11,175 nt of DNA from Oehlia diaphana (lineage: Eukaryota; Glomeromycota; Glomeromycetes; Glomerales; Glomeraceae), in NCBI GenBank assembly GCA_003833135.1, contig QZLH01001280.1, positions 9,210 through 20,384 of the forward strand. Reading direction: 5' to 3'. Of the stretch, positions 1 through 7,854 are shown one piece after another (the stretch's first letter is position 1; the number at the start of each line of letters is the position of its first letter). The translations under genes were made by a program, and so were the position numbers. Under the pieces are notes generated by a model. It saw only the letters and a list, made by a program, of their open reading frames with translations. It did no database searches and was not told where the DNA came from.

Positions 1-292
1 TAATATTTGTTATAATAAATTGTATCATAATTTTGGCTAGCATTATATTAAATTTGAATTATAATTTCGGCTGGTATTACATCACAAATTGAGCCATAAT
101 GTTGGCTAGTATTATTAAATTTAAATTATAATTTCAGCTGACATTACATCACAAATTGAGCCATAATTTTGGCTAGTATTATTAAATTTGAATTATAATT
201 TCGGCTGGCATTACATCGCAAATTGAGCTATAATTTTGGCTAGTATTATTAAATTTGAATTATAATTTTGGCTGTATTACATCACAAATTGA
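1..292. repeat. 67-bp tandem satellite, about 4.3 copies
   Basis: The word TTGGCTAG recurs at 33, 102, 169 and 236, giving spacings of 69, 67 and 67 bp; a fifth, partial copy ends near 292. Each monomer is itself two related halves of about 33 bp, one reading ATAATTTCGGCTGGTATTAC and the other ATAATTTTGGCTAGTATTAT, so the 67-bp unit arose by doubling of a shorter ancestor. The array runs off the left edge of the window, so its true length is unknown. No open frame or promoter is visible in it. Confidence 0.93.
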
Positions 293-294
293 AT

Positions 295-495
295 ACAAAA
301 CTTGTATATAATTTGTACAAATTCATTACAAAATTTGGACAAAATGTGGTTATATTCTGTACAAATTCAATATAATTCAGAATTTGTATAAGTACGGAAT
401 ATTTCATAATTTGGCACATATTCAGTACATTTTCAGTCACTAATTGTACAGAATTTGTACAGAATTCGTACAATATTATTTTCTGTACAAATTCC
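295..495. repeat. GTACAAATTC inverted-word field
   Basis: This stretch is dominated by the word GTACAAATTC and its reverse complement GAATTTGTAC, in both orientations and at irregular spacing. A clear pair is GAATTTGTACAG at 451-462 facing CTGTACAAATTC at 483-494, which could form a 12-bp stem. The minus-strand open frame over 282-473 is a by-product of these words and is not called as a gene. Confidence 0.7.
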
Positions 496-1125
496 AGATT
501 TTCAATTTTTTACTGGGCAACTTTAGCAACAAATGGATGTCTTTGTAAATGTTGTTTTGAGTATTTCCAGCCACCCATAATGTGCATAAAAAATGTGTGT
601 ATATGAAAATAAAAGATAACAAATATGCAACATCAGGAAGTTTAAACAGATGTATAAAGTGTTGAAAAACGCCATGTATTGCTCAATACCAAAAGTGTAG
701 AGATACGAACCCTTTATCAATCAACACCACTTAAAAATGTTTAAAAATGCGTAAAACAACACCTATTTAAGTGTAAAGCTACACATAGTAAAACAACTAT
801 AGTTTAAAAATGTGTCTACCATTGTATAAAAATGCATATATCAATATTAAAAATGCGTATAGCAATGGTATTTTTTATTCATCATATGATAGTTAACTTT
901 AATTAGTATTAATTTATTTACACTGTATATATTGTTGTATATTTAAATTTCATTAATTGTCAAAATATTGTTTATTTATAAATAGCAATTACAAAATAAA
1001 TACATTAAATTATCTAATATAAAATGTCAAATTATCTAATCCCTTTTGTTATAATTGGATTGCCACAGATTTTTAAGTGATCAACATACTAAATTTCCGT
1101 TAACAAAGCGCCTCTGGTGACATAA
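496..1125. other. AT-rich gene-poor stretch with a loose TAAAAATG repeat
   Basis: No supportable gene was found. From 731 to 859 a word like TTAAAAATGYGTA recurs five times at irregular spacing (near 731, 741, 803, 825 and 847). The minus-strand frame at 523-720 encodes 65 hydrophobic residues with no recognisable family and is left uncalled. A minus-strand AATAAA lies at 971-976 (TTTATT on plus). It could be the polyadenylation signal of a transcript from the intron-like array to its right, but this is inference. Confidence 0.45.
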
Positions 1126-1283
1126 CTATAACAAGGTAGAGTTTCAATTAAAAAACAAATATTAAAAGTTTCATTACAAAACTTACACGATCTGATCTAT
1201 ATTCCAAAAACCTGACTGAAGTCTACAAAAAAGAAAAAAAGAATCATTAACAAATGTTTCCTAAAAAAAAAATCAATAAATTT

Positions 1284-1309
1284 AAGTTTCGTAACATATT
1301 ACGAAACTT
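1284..1309 (-). repeat. Donor-overlapping hairpin A of array unit 2
   Basis: The 11-bp arms 1284-1294 and 1299-1309 are perfectly complementary around a 4-nt loop. The inner arm sequence is CGTAA/TTACG. The minus-strand GTAAG donor at 1307-1311 overlaps the right arm, so folding would mask it. Confidence 0.8.
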
Positions 1310-1554
1310 ACCATTTAAAGCTTCTGAACATAATACCTTAAACTTACAAAAAAAAAGAACGAAAACGTTAGAAATGTTTCCTAAAATTGAAGGAATTAAA
1401 AAAAAATATTTTTTAAAAGTTTTGAAGCAAAATGCTTTAAAACTTACCCTTCCATTTATTTCCCCATTTCCCAAAGTCAAACATACATACTGAAAGACTT
1501 GCAAAAAAAAAAAATAAAAGAAACGTTAACGTTTTTTAAAAAAAATTATAAATA

Positions 1555-1583
1555 AAGTTTCACAACATTTCGTTGTGAAACTT
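1555..1583 (-). repeat. Donor-overlapping hairpin A of array unit 4
   Basis: The 12-bp arms 1555-1566 and 1572-1583 pair perfectly with a 5-nt loop. Here the inner arms read CACAAC/GTTGTG, different from the neighbouring units but changed on both sides. The donor GT is at 1584-1585, immediately beside the stem. Confidence 0.8.
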
Positions 1584-2759
1584 ACCATTTTTTCTATCTG
1601 AAAACCTGTGGACCTACAAAATAAGAAAAGAAACATTAATCAACATTTCTTAAAAGAAAAAATTATAAAATAAAGTTTCACAACGTTTCATTGTGAAACT
1701 TACTCATTACCATCAACAATTCAAAATCTGAAGCCTAATAAAAAAAGATAATGGAAATGTCAGTAAACATTTCCTAATTAAAAAAAATAAAAAAAATAAA
1801 AAAAATGGAAGTTTCATAATGAAAAAATATTATGAAACCTACCATTATCTGAATTTCTATATTTCCAGAAATTGAACCTACAAAAAAAAGAGAAACGTTC
1901 GGTTAGAATATTTCTCACTAAAGTATAAAACAAAAAAAAAATGGAAGTTTCATAACAAAATGTATGAAACTTACCATTTTCCAAAATTCCAAGTCCCAGA
2001 GGTTAGCCGAACCTACAAAAAAAAAAAAGAGAAACATTCAGTTAGAATGTTTTTTAAAAAATAAAAATTAAAAAAATAAAGTTTCACAGTATTTGTTGCA
2101 AAACTTACCATTCTACCCCAAAGTCTGATACCTACAAAAAGAGAAATAAAGAAACGTTAATTAACGTTTCTTTAAAATAAAAAAATAAAGTTTTGCAACA
2201 GATGTTGTGAAACTCACCATTATACCTGAAATCCCGTAGACTTACAAAAAGAAAAAGAAAGAAGCGTTAGTTAATGTTTCTTTAACAGTAAAAAAATAAA
2301 TTAAAGTTTCGCAATGGATGTTGCGAAATTTACCATTTTACTCAAAATCCGTAGACCTACAAAAGGAAAAATAAAGAAACGTTAGTTAACGTTTCTTAAA
2401 CAATAAAAAAGAATCAAAGTTTTGCAATGAACGTTGCAAAACTCACCATTATACACAAAACCATAGACCTACAAAAAGAAAAAGAAAGAAACATTAGTTA
2501 ACGTTTCTTTAACAATAAAATAAAGAAAAGATTTCAAAGTTTTACTTTCAAAATCCCGCTCAGAAAACGTCTGAATCGGCAGACCTAAAAAAGAAAGTAA
2601 AATGAAACTTTAGTAACGTTTCGTTAAAATAATTAAAAAAAATTTTTTGTTTACCTGTCCGTGAGCAATCCAAAAAGCCGTGGTCCTAAAAAAAATAAAA
2701 AAAAATCGAAACGTTAGTCACGTTTCATTAAAATAAATTAAAAAAAAATAATTCTTAAA

Positions 2760-2785
2760 AGTTTCAAAGCGAACGCTTTGAAACT
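2760..2785 (-). repeat. Hairpin A of array unit 14
   Basis: The 12-bp arms 2760-2771 and 2774-2785 pair perfectly with a 2-nt loop. The inner arms are CAAAGCG/CGCTTTG, the most divergent in the array, yet still matched. The nearest usable minus-strand donor is farther away (2822-2823), so this unit is partly decayed or has shifted its donor. Confidence 0.75.
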
Positions 2786-3137
2786 CTTAATACTAATTTA
2801 TAAAAATGATTTATAATTGTCACCTTCATTTTCCAGTTTCTCAAAGAAAGGACCTACAAAAAAAAGAAAGGAAATGTTAGATACGTTTCCTAAAAAGAAT
2901 TATTTTTTAAAAATTTTGACGTGTCAAAACTTACTGTTTAATATTCTGAATCGAACACGCTGAAAAACCTACAAAAAAAATGGAAACATAAAATACTATT
3001 TATATTTTATTTAATATCTCATCAAATATTAATCCTAGAAATATGATTTTACTACCATTAGATTCATCTTGTTGAGACGATTCCAATGAACTATATTTCA
3101 TCATTTTCTGATTACTAAATCAAAAGTTAGCCAACTA

Positions 3138-3245
3138 CCTGATTGGTGACGGTATTTGGTGAAAATACCAATCAGTCACCAATCGGTCACCAATCAGCTA
3201 CCTGATTGGTGCCTGATTGGTGATTGATTGATGCCTGATTTTTCA
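3138..3245. repeat. CTGATTGGTG direct and inverted repeats
   Basis: The words CTGATTGGTG and its reverse complement CACCAATCAG/CACCAATCGG occur about seven times within 110 bp. One imperfect stem joins GATTGGTGACGGTATT (3141-3156) to AATACC (3164-3169) and GTCACCAATC (3175-3184), with a 5-nt bulge. A second joins 3138-3150 to 3186-3197. The flanks, 2971-3137 and 3246-3442, hold no gene and no other clear structure. Confidence 0.75.
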
Positions 3246-3442
3246 CTTTTCGACCTGTGTTATTACGTAACTTGTGTTATCTATTATTCCTTTGTATAAC
3301 TATATCATGTGACTAATCACGTGACTTACTGCGTCTAACATAAAAAGAATATGGGCTGATTTGTCTACCTTTAATTAAAATATTGATTTTATTACATTTT
3401 TATTATACAAAATACTATATGATATACAGTTAGTGTTCTGAA

Positions 3443-3636
3443 TGGATCAAATCAGATCAGATTTGAGATGAATCTGATCTGATCCGAATTTAAATCAAAA
3501 AAAGTTGGATTTGATCCGATCCAAATTCAGATCAAAAATAATTGGATCTGATCTGATCCGAATCTGAAATGAGCTTGATTCAATTTGGTCTAAATCCAAT
3601 TTAGATAAACTGATCCGATCTGAATCCAATCCGAAT
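3443..3636. repeat. GATCTGATCCGAAT-rich repeat block
   Basis: Variants of GATCTGATCC and GATCCGAATC recur in both orientations across about 190 bp. The arms 3451-3463 and 3471-3483 form a perfect 13-bp inverted repeat around a 7-nt loop. The block sits directly beside a hairpin array. In the hAT-like element at the right end of the window, a GGTCC-rich block sits next to a similar array in the same way. No terminal inverted repeat or target duplication was found, so it may be one end of a truncated element. Confidence 0.72.
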
Positions 3637-3639
3637 CAG

Positions 3640-3855
3640 AAATTAAAAAAATGTTTTGCAACATTTTTTTAAAGATTTATTTAATAAAAAATGTTGCGAA
3701 ACATTTTTTATTTCAATTTAAATGAAAAAAAACTGTTGCAAAATGGTTTATTTAACTTAAAAGTACTGTTTCGCAATGGTTTTTTAGATTATTTTAATAA
3801 AAACTGTTGCGAAATGGTTTATTTAACCAAAAAGAACCATTTTGCAATATCACGA
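3640..3855. repeat. Degenerate GTTGCGAAAC hairpin array
   Basis: Alternating words such as ATGTTGCGAAACAT, CTGTTGCGAAATGG and AACCATTTTGCAA are separated by 15-25 bp of A/T. Each is a short palindrome with a GCGA or TTGC centre. They resemble the core units of the element at 9718-10696 but are more decayed and fewer (about six). Ordering next to the GATC-rich block suggests both belong to one decayed repeat or element. Confidence 0.7.
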
Positions 3856-4198
3856 AGTTAAACCAAGCATTTACCAACCATTTATTAAATGCTTAAAGAA
3901 TATTTAATTTAAGTGCTTATTAAACAAGTTTCAACGCAGTTTGTATTCGATAAGCATTATTTTTTTATTACTAATATATTAATAAATTTATGTATTAATT
4001 TGCATTAAAAAATCAATATAACTAAAATACTTAATTTAAATGTATAAAAAATAATAATATCTGATATATTGCGTTAATATTTATTAATATTATATCGTAA
4101 AATATATACAATTTTTTATTATATTTTATAAATACATATTTATTATATTATATAAATTCATTATGTAATATGCAGATCATAGCAATTAATAATAAAAT
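3856..4198. other. AT-rich intergenic stretch
   Basis: This is the 3' flank of the minus-strand gene at 4199-5400. One 9-bp inverted repeat joins AAGCATTTA at 3865-3873 to TAAATGCTT at 3886-3894. Otherwise I see only A/T-rich sequence with no open frame of note. Confidence 0.5.
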
Positions 4199-4603
4199 TT
4201 ATAAACTTTCACGTTCTGAAACCTGCATCCTCTCAAGAAAAAAATTTATTCGCTCAATTACTTCACTTGGAACCATATTGACTCCTTTTGATGGATCAAG
4301 ATAGTTTAAGGTGACTGCTATCCCAAAGGTAATAGAGTTCTTTTCTGTTTTTGGATTTGTAAATACACGATCAATAATTAAGTTAAGGAAAGTATAATGT
4401 GGATCGTCATTGACATCAACTGGCTTATTTAATTTCGTATAGCATTCTCGTGTAATATCAGAATTTTTAAATTTCTTTTCTTTATCAGTGGTAACTTGAC
4501 GATTTTGAGTCTTAGGCTTCGTAAGATCAGAAAATTTGTCATGAATTGCATCTTTAATTCGTTGAACAATATTACTTCTAGCTTGTCGTGATAAACATTG
4601 TGC
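4199..4603 (-). CDS. Last exon of the unknown minus-strand gene (open, 134 residues)
   Basis: This exon begins right after the acceptor AG at 4605-4604 and runs 405 nt without a stop to TAA at 4201-4199. It has no early ATG, which is why a simple ATG-to-stop scan misses it. The product is Lys/Asp-rich at its start (AQCLSRQARSNIVQRI...). A more hydrophobic second half may form the folded domain. Codon use is AT-biased like the rest of the window. Confidence 0.75.
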   Translation of the reverse strand, partial: AQCLSRQARSNIVQRIKDAIHDKFSDLTKPKTQNRQVTTDKEKKFKNSDITRECYTKLNKPVDVNDDPHYTFLNLIIDRVFTNPKTEKNSITFGIAVTLNYLDPSKGVNMVPSEVIERINFFLERMQVSERESL

Positions 4604-5400
4604 CTGTAAGAGTAGAATAAATTAATAATTTATATATATATAAATTAAGTAAAACATTAATAATTACTTACTAATGAACGAATTTGTTTATTATAAAAAC
4701 GCTTCCAACCACCACATTTGATTTTGTTTTGAAATTCTTCATTATCTGCATTTGATAATGCATTATAACATGCTTCTATAAGACATTCTTCACTTGGATA
4801 TTTGACTTTCTCAGAAGTAGTAGAAATTGCTTGGTTGATCGTGTCCTGTGATGTAATATTTAGAAGCAAATAACCCGATAATTACAATAATAATATTGCT
4901 TACTTCAATCCATTTAGTGTTATTTTCTGAATGACCTCCAAAGCCAGTAGCTTTCTAATCTGTATACATTTCGTTAACTTTTTTATGTACATCTTGAACT
5001 ATTATGACCAATTGATTTTGCACGTTTTGCATATCACTGAGCGTACCTATTTATTTATTAAAAATCAATATAGTGTAATTAGTATGAATAAATAATAACC
5101 AATAAGTAAATCTAACTTACGAGTTCTCTTTTGCTTATCTTTGTCTCTTTCAGTATCTCTATTTTTTCATTTGTTGATAGAATGGGTCATACTATGATCA
5201 TCATTATCGTTAGAATATTCATCATCATTTGGAGAATATTCTTCTGGATCGGGTTGAGTATTGTCATTATCAAGTAGATGGCTCTCTAAAGCTTCTTCTG
5301 TAATAATAGTAGTTGTTGCATTTGAATCTTCTGAGAGGTCAATTATAGGTAAAATATTTTTATGTACTATAACAGATGATTCACGTTTTCTACGTGGCAT
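4199..5400 (-). pseudogene. Four-exon gene of unknown function with two in-frame stops
   Basis: I do not recognise the family. Exons run 5400-5121, 5046-4904, 4845-4672 and 4603-4199, totalling 1002 nt or 334 codons. The introns are 74, 58 and 68 bp, have GT...AG ends (donors GTAAGT, GTAAGC and GTAAGT), and keep a single frame throughout. The start ATG at 5400 opens on a basic run (MPRRKRESS), which could be a nuclear signal. An acidic, Asp/Asn/Glu-rich low-complexity stretch follows at about residues 45-75. The last exon is a clean 134-residue frame containing DDPHYTFLNLIIDRVFTN and ITFGIAVTLNYLDPSKG and ending in TAA at 4201-4199. Two codons are stops: TGA at 5169-5167 (codon 78) and TAG at 4957-4955 (codon 124). 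The preserved splice phases argue for a real, recently disabled gene. A lineage-specific or transposon-associated protein is likely, but no function can be assigned. Confidence 0.75.
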
Positions 5401-6100
5401 ATTGAAATATAATGTGACTTGTATAACTTTAAATTAAAAATTAATATTTTTTTCATATTATTGCTTATAAATCTAAAAATGAAAATATGCTGTAGAGTTC
5501 ACGCACCCTCAAGTTCTTTTTGAAATCTTTAATTAAAACTGGCTAATATACCATAAAGAGATTTAGAAACTACTTGATAAAGAGATTTAGAAGAGAAAAA
5601 TAATGGACAAGTATTTGGAGATAGGAATTGCGAAGTAAATATATATTCAAAGATAATTATTAAAGAAATGAAATAAAGGTGTGTTTAATTATTAAATGAA
5701 GGTATTAAAGTATTATGAATATTTTGTAGAAATTGTAGGAAATAAAGGGAAGAGTTTGTTGAAAGATGGAACGTGAGAATATAAAAAATTAAATTAACTA
5801 TTTTATACTATTTATGATACGAGTATATTGAAATTCTACATTAACGTGACGTGAGTATTCTGTGTACCAATAGATATTAATTGGATCATAGATAACTACA
5901 CATGATATCCTTCAGTGACACTTCTAGTAATACCCTGCACATCATATTAACTATAACAAAATTTGCGATACGTAAATTTTGCGAAATTCGTAAATTCAAA
6001 CTTATTCTAAACACTATTATCTCCAAATACACTACTGGTTTAACCTTTGACACAGATAATTCACATATTTCAATATTATTAACACACCTGTGGCAACCTT
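5401..6100. other. AT-rich region upstream of the minus-strand gene
   Basis: It must hold the promoter of the gene starting at 5400 if that gene was ever expressed, but no specific motif can be supported. ATAAAGAGATTTAGAA occurs twice, at 5553-5568 and 5577-5592, as a 24-bp-spaced direct repeat. Open frames here (for example plus 5902-6102 and minus 6032-6250) have no recognisable content and overlap the intron-like array, so they are not called. Confidence 0.5.
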
Positions 6101-6333
6101 GAACGTGTAGGAGGACACCAGCTTTAACACAAACCAGATTTTAAGGTAAAAATGGGGAATTTTTAATATTTTGAAGTTAAAAAATGAACTAACGTTTCTT
6201 TTCATTATTTTTTTTTTGTAGGACATGTAGGAGGATGCTGGATTGCTCATGAAATTGAACTTTAAGGTAAAAACGGGGAAGGGGAAAGAGGAAGGGGATT
6301 TTGTTATTTAAAGTTTTAGAAACAAAAAAGAGG

Positions 6334-6359
6334 AACCAAGATTCTTAAGAATCTTGGTT
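6334..6359. repeat. Perfect 26-bp palindrome
   Basis: The arms 6334-6346 and 6347-6359 are exact reverse complements with no spacer. The left arm begins AACCAAGATTC, the same word that forms the exon end at 6447-6457. At the matching position the donor GTAAGT of the other unit is here TTAAGA. The palindrome thus looks like a unit whose donor was lost while its symmetry was kept, which would explain the unusually long 152-bp intron. Confidence 0.85.
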
Positions 6360-6451
6360 TTATTTATTTTTTTATTATTATGGAATGGTTTACTAACCGT
6401 TCCTTTCTTTTTTTATAGGTTCGGATGAATTTTTGATGAATAAAGGAACCA

Positions 6452-6471
6452 AGATTCGTAAGTACGAATCT
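6452..6471 (+). promoter_or_regulatory. Donor splice site at the centre of a 9-bp-arm hairpin
   Basis: AGATTCGTAAGTACGAATCT has perfect 9-bp arms (6452-6460 and 6463-6471) and a 2-nt loop. The putative donor GTAAGT is at 6458-6463, so the hairpin spans the exon-intron junction. In RNA this would hide the U1-binding site. The fold is seen in the sequence; any effect on splicing is inference. Confidence 0.7.
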
Positions 6472-6501
6472 GGGATTTATTTATTCTTTTTTTATTATTG
6501 T

Positions 6502-6523
6502 GAACGGTTACTAATAACCGTTC
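6502..6523 (+). promoter_or_regulatory. Branch-point-like word in a hairpin loop
   Basis: GAACGGTTA (6502-6510) pairs with TAACCGTTC (6515-6523) around the loop CTAA. The loop reads CTAAT with its first stem base, matching the fungal branch-point pattern CTRAY. It lies about 20 nt before the acceptor AG at 6536-6537. Confidence 0.6.
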
Positions 6524-6663
6524 TTTTCTTTTTTTAGGTTTCGGGTGAGCTTCCACACATTAGGTGGACTTCTACATTCTGGATCTTGGGAATCACCTTT
6601 TTTATCTCGGTGAGTCCGGCAGTACTTGTTAAGTACTCCTGTTCGTTATCCATCACTTTATAG

Positions 6664-6973
6664 CAATTTGGTTATCAATTATTGGAGTTACTTTTGATTT
6701 TAGTATATAGTTTCTTTGTAATTTTTACTGTAACTTTTGTTCACTTTGATAAATAAAAATATCTGTATAAAAATTTGATAGATTACTTTATTAAAAAATG
6801 TATAATGTTCTTTTGTTATCTAAATCGGGTAAGCAGGATTTTTGTTGATTAAAAAAAATGTTTAAGAAAAATTCTTGATCGAAAAAATTTTTTTAATAAA
6901 ATAATTAATTGAAAAATTTTCTTTAATAAATAATTAACTAATCCTAGCAATTACTACGCTAACACTATTTGTA
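6664..6973 (+). other. AT-rich leader upstream of the transposase gene
   Basis: This spans from the last acceptor-like AG of the plus array to the transposase ATG. It holds one AATAAA (6752-6757) and two related A/T words with AATTGAAAAATTTTCTTTAA-like sequence at 6880-6940. No TATA box can be singled out in such A/T-rich DNA, and no transposon terminal repeat could be recognised. Confidence 0.4.
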
Positions 6974-7777
6974 ATGCCAACTTGCACCTATTGTAATAAA
7001 GTTTTTAAAGACCGGCAGGCCTTGAGTAATCATATAAGAACTCACTTGGATGATAGTGATGAAGATATACCATTAACAAATCAATCATTTCATGATACAT
7101 CAATCCAAATTCATAATCCAAACATATTTACAGATGAAACAAACGTGACAATACATGTTGAATGGAATATACATGTTGAACGAAGATCAAATGATAATCA
7201 GCAAGAGGAAATTACCTTTGACGCTAATGGTGATGCACAAAACATTAACATTTCTTCTTCTGCCGAATCTCAAAGTGATGATGAAGAAGTAGCAAATTTC
7301 TCTGATAATGAATCTATGACAGAATCGTCAGATGCATCAGATGAAGATTCTGTAACATCTGATTTATCACATATAACTAATGTTGATGCCAATGAATATA
7401 CTGAATACGATGCTTTGTTCAGTGAAATATCTGATGATCCTGAAAATATTCAACAAGAATTCCCATCCGAAGAATATGCAGAGTTTATGCATATGATAAC
7501 ACAATTTCATGTGCAAGATTCACTCGCTAATGCCTTTATAAAATTCTTTAATAAATATTCAAATCGTAATGATAAGCCATTGCCTTCAACATCACAATCT
7601 GGACGAATATTTGTTGAAAATTTACAGATTCCAAGTCTTGATTGGTGAAAAGAAATAATTTTTGAATACAAAGGAATAGAATATAACTTTGAATATAGAA
7701 CTGTTCTTGATGGTATACGTCAGATTTTGATGAACAGAGACATTACAAAGGATTTTATATTTGAATCTGTCAAAGAT
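6974..7777 (+). CDS. Transposase exon 1: C2H2 finger and acidic linker
   Basis: ATG at 6974 is chosen because the zinc finger follows at once: Cys4, Cys7, His20 and His24, spacing C-x2-C-x12-H-x3-H. The next 150 residues are rich in Asp, Glu, Ser and Asn, as is usual for the linker of these transposases. The frame hits TGA at 7646-7648 right after SLDW. It then continues in the same frame (KEIIFEYKGIEYNF...) to the donor at 7778, so the stop is a point nonsense, perhaps from TGG. The intron 7778-7854 is 77 bp. Confidence 0.85.
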
Positions 7778-7854
7778 GTAAATATAATTTTTTTGCAACC
7801 AATTTTTTAACATTTCTAATTGATTAACATTTTTTTTTTTTTGCTTTTATTCAG

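Larger units (their letters stand above)
1126..2970 (-). repeat. Tandem array of about 15 intron-like hairpin units
   Basis: Read on the minus strand, the block repeats every 99-169 bp. Each repeat has a GTAAG-type donor, hairpin A overlapping that donor, an A/T spacer, hairpin B often containing CTAAC, a T-rich tract and a 3' AG. Plus-strand donor GT pairs end at 1186, 1311, 1447, 1585, 1703, 1842, 1974, 2108, 2217, 2333, 2446, 2545, 2654, 2823 and 2934. Acceptor AG pairs begin at 1126, 1223, 1343, 1498, 1614, 1735, 1878, 2013, 2132, 2241, 2357, 2469, 2585, 2686, 2854 and 2969. Implied introns are 61-138 nt. The exon-like pieces between them are 22-50 nt (for example 36, 31, 50, 28, 31, 35, 38, 23, 23, 23, 22), so no common reading phase exists and coding is unlikely. 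Donors at 2545 and 2823 are the least certain. Units 9-11 are the most alike and share an exon core near GTCTACGG. Splicing itself is inferred, not shown. Confidence 0.75.
6101..6663 (+). repeat. Second intron-like hairpin array, plus strand
   Basis: Exon-like pieces end or lie at ...6145, 6222-6266, 6419-6457, 6538-6609 and 6664 onward. The implied GT...AG introns are 6146-6221, 6267-6418, 6458-6537 and 6610-6663 (76, 152, 80 and 54 bp). The first three carry a CTAAC or CTAAT word 20-30 nt before the acceptor and a long T tract ending in TAG. The first two exon-like pieces are related: both contain GTAGGAGGA and end TTTAAG before GTAAAAA. Their three complete lengths (45, 39, 72) are multiples of three, but 6222-6266 has stops in all three frames. 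A non-coding or decayed transcript is therefore more likely than a protein. AATAAA at 6752-6757 could end it. Confidence 0.65.

Noticed and set aside
282..473. Minus-strand open frame of 63 codons
   Set aside because: It is produced by the GTACAAATTC repeat words; it has no conserved motif and no splice or start context.
523..720. Minus-strand open frame of 65 hydrophobic codons
   Set aside because: No recognisable family; A/T-rich DNA yields Phe/Leu/Ile/Tyr-rich frames by chance. It remains possible as a decayed fragment but is not supportable.
1247..1504. Overlapping plus and minus frames of about 80 codons
   Set aside because: Both lie in the intron-like repeat array, are Lys- or Phe-rich from A and T runs, and cross putative splice sites.
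5902..6250. Plus frame 5902-6102 and minus frame 6032-6250
   Set aside because: Low-complexity A/T coding, no motifs, and both overlap the start of the plus-strand intron-like array.
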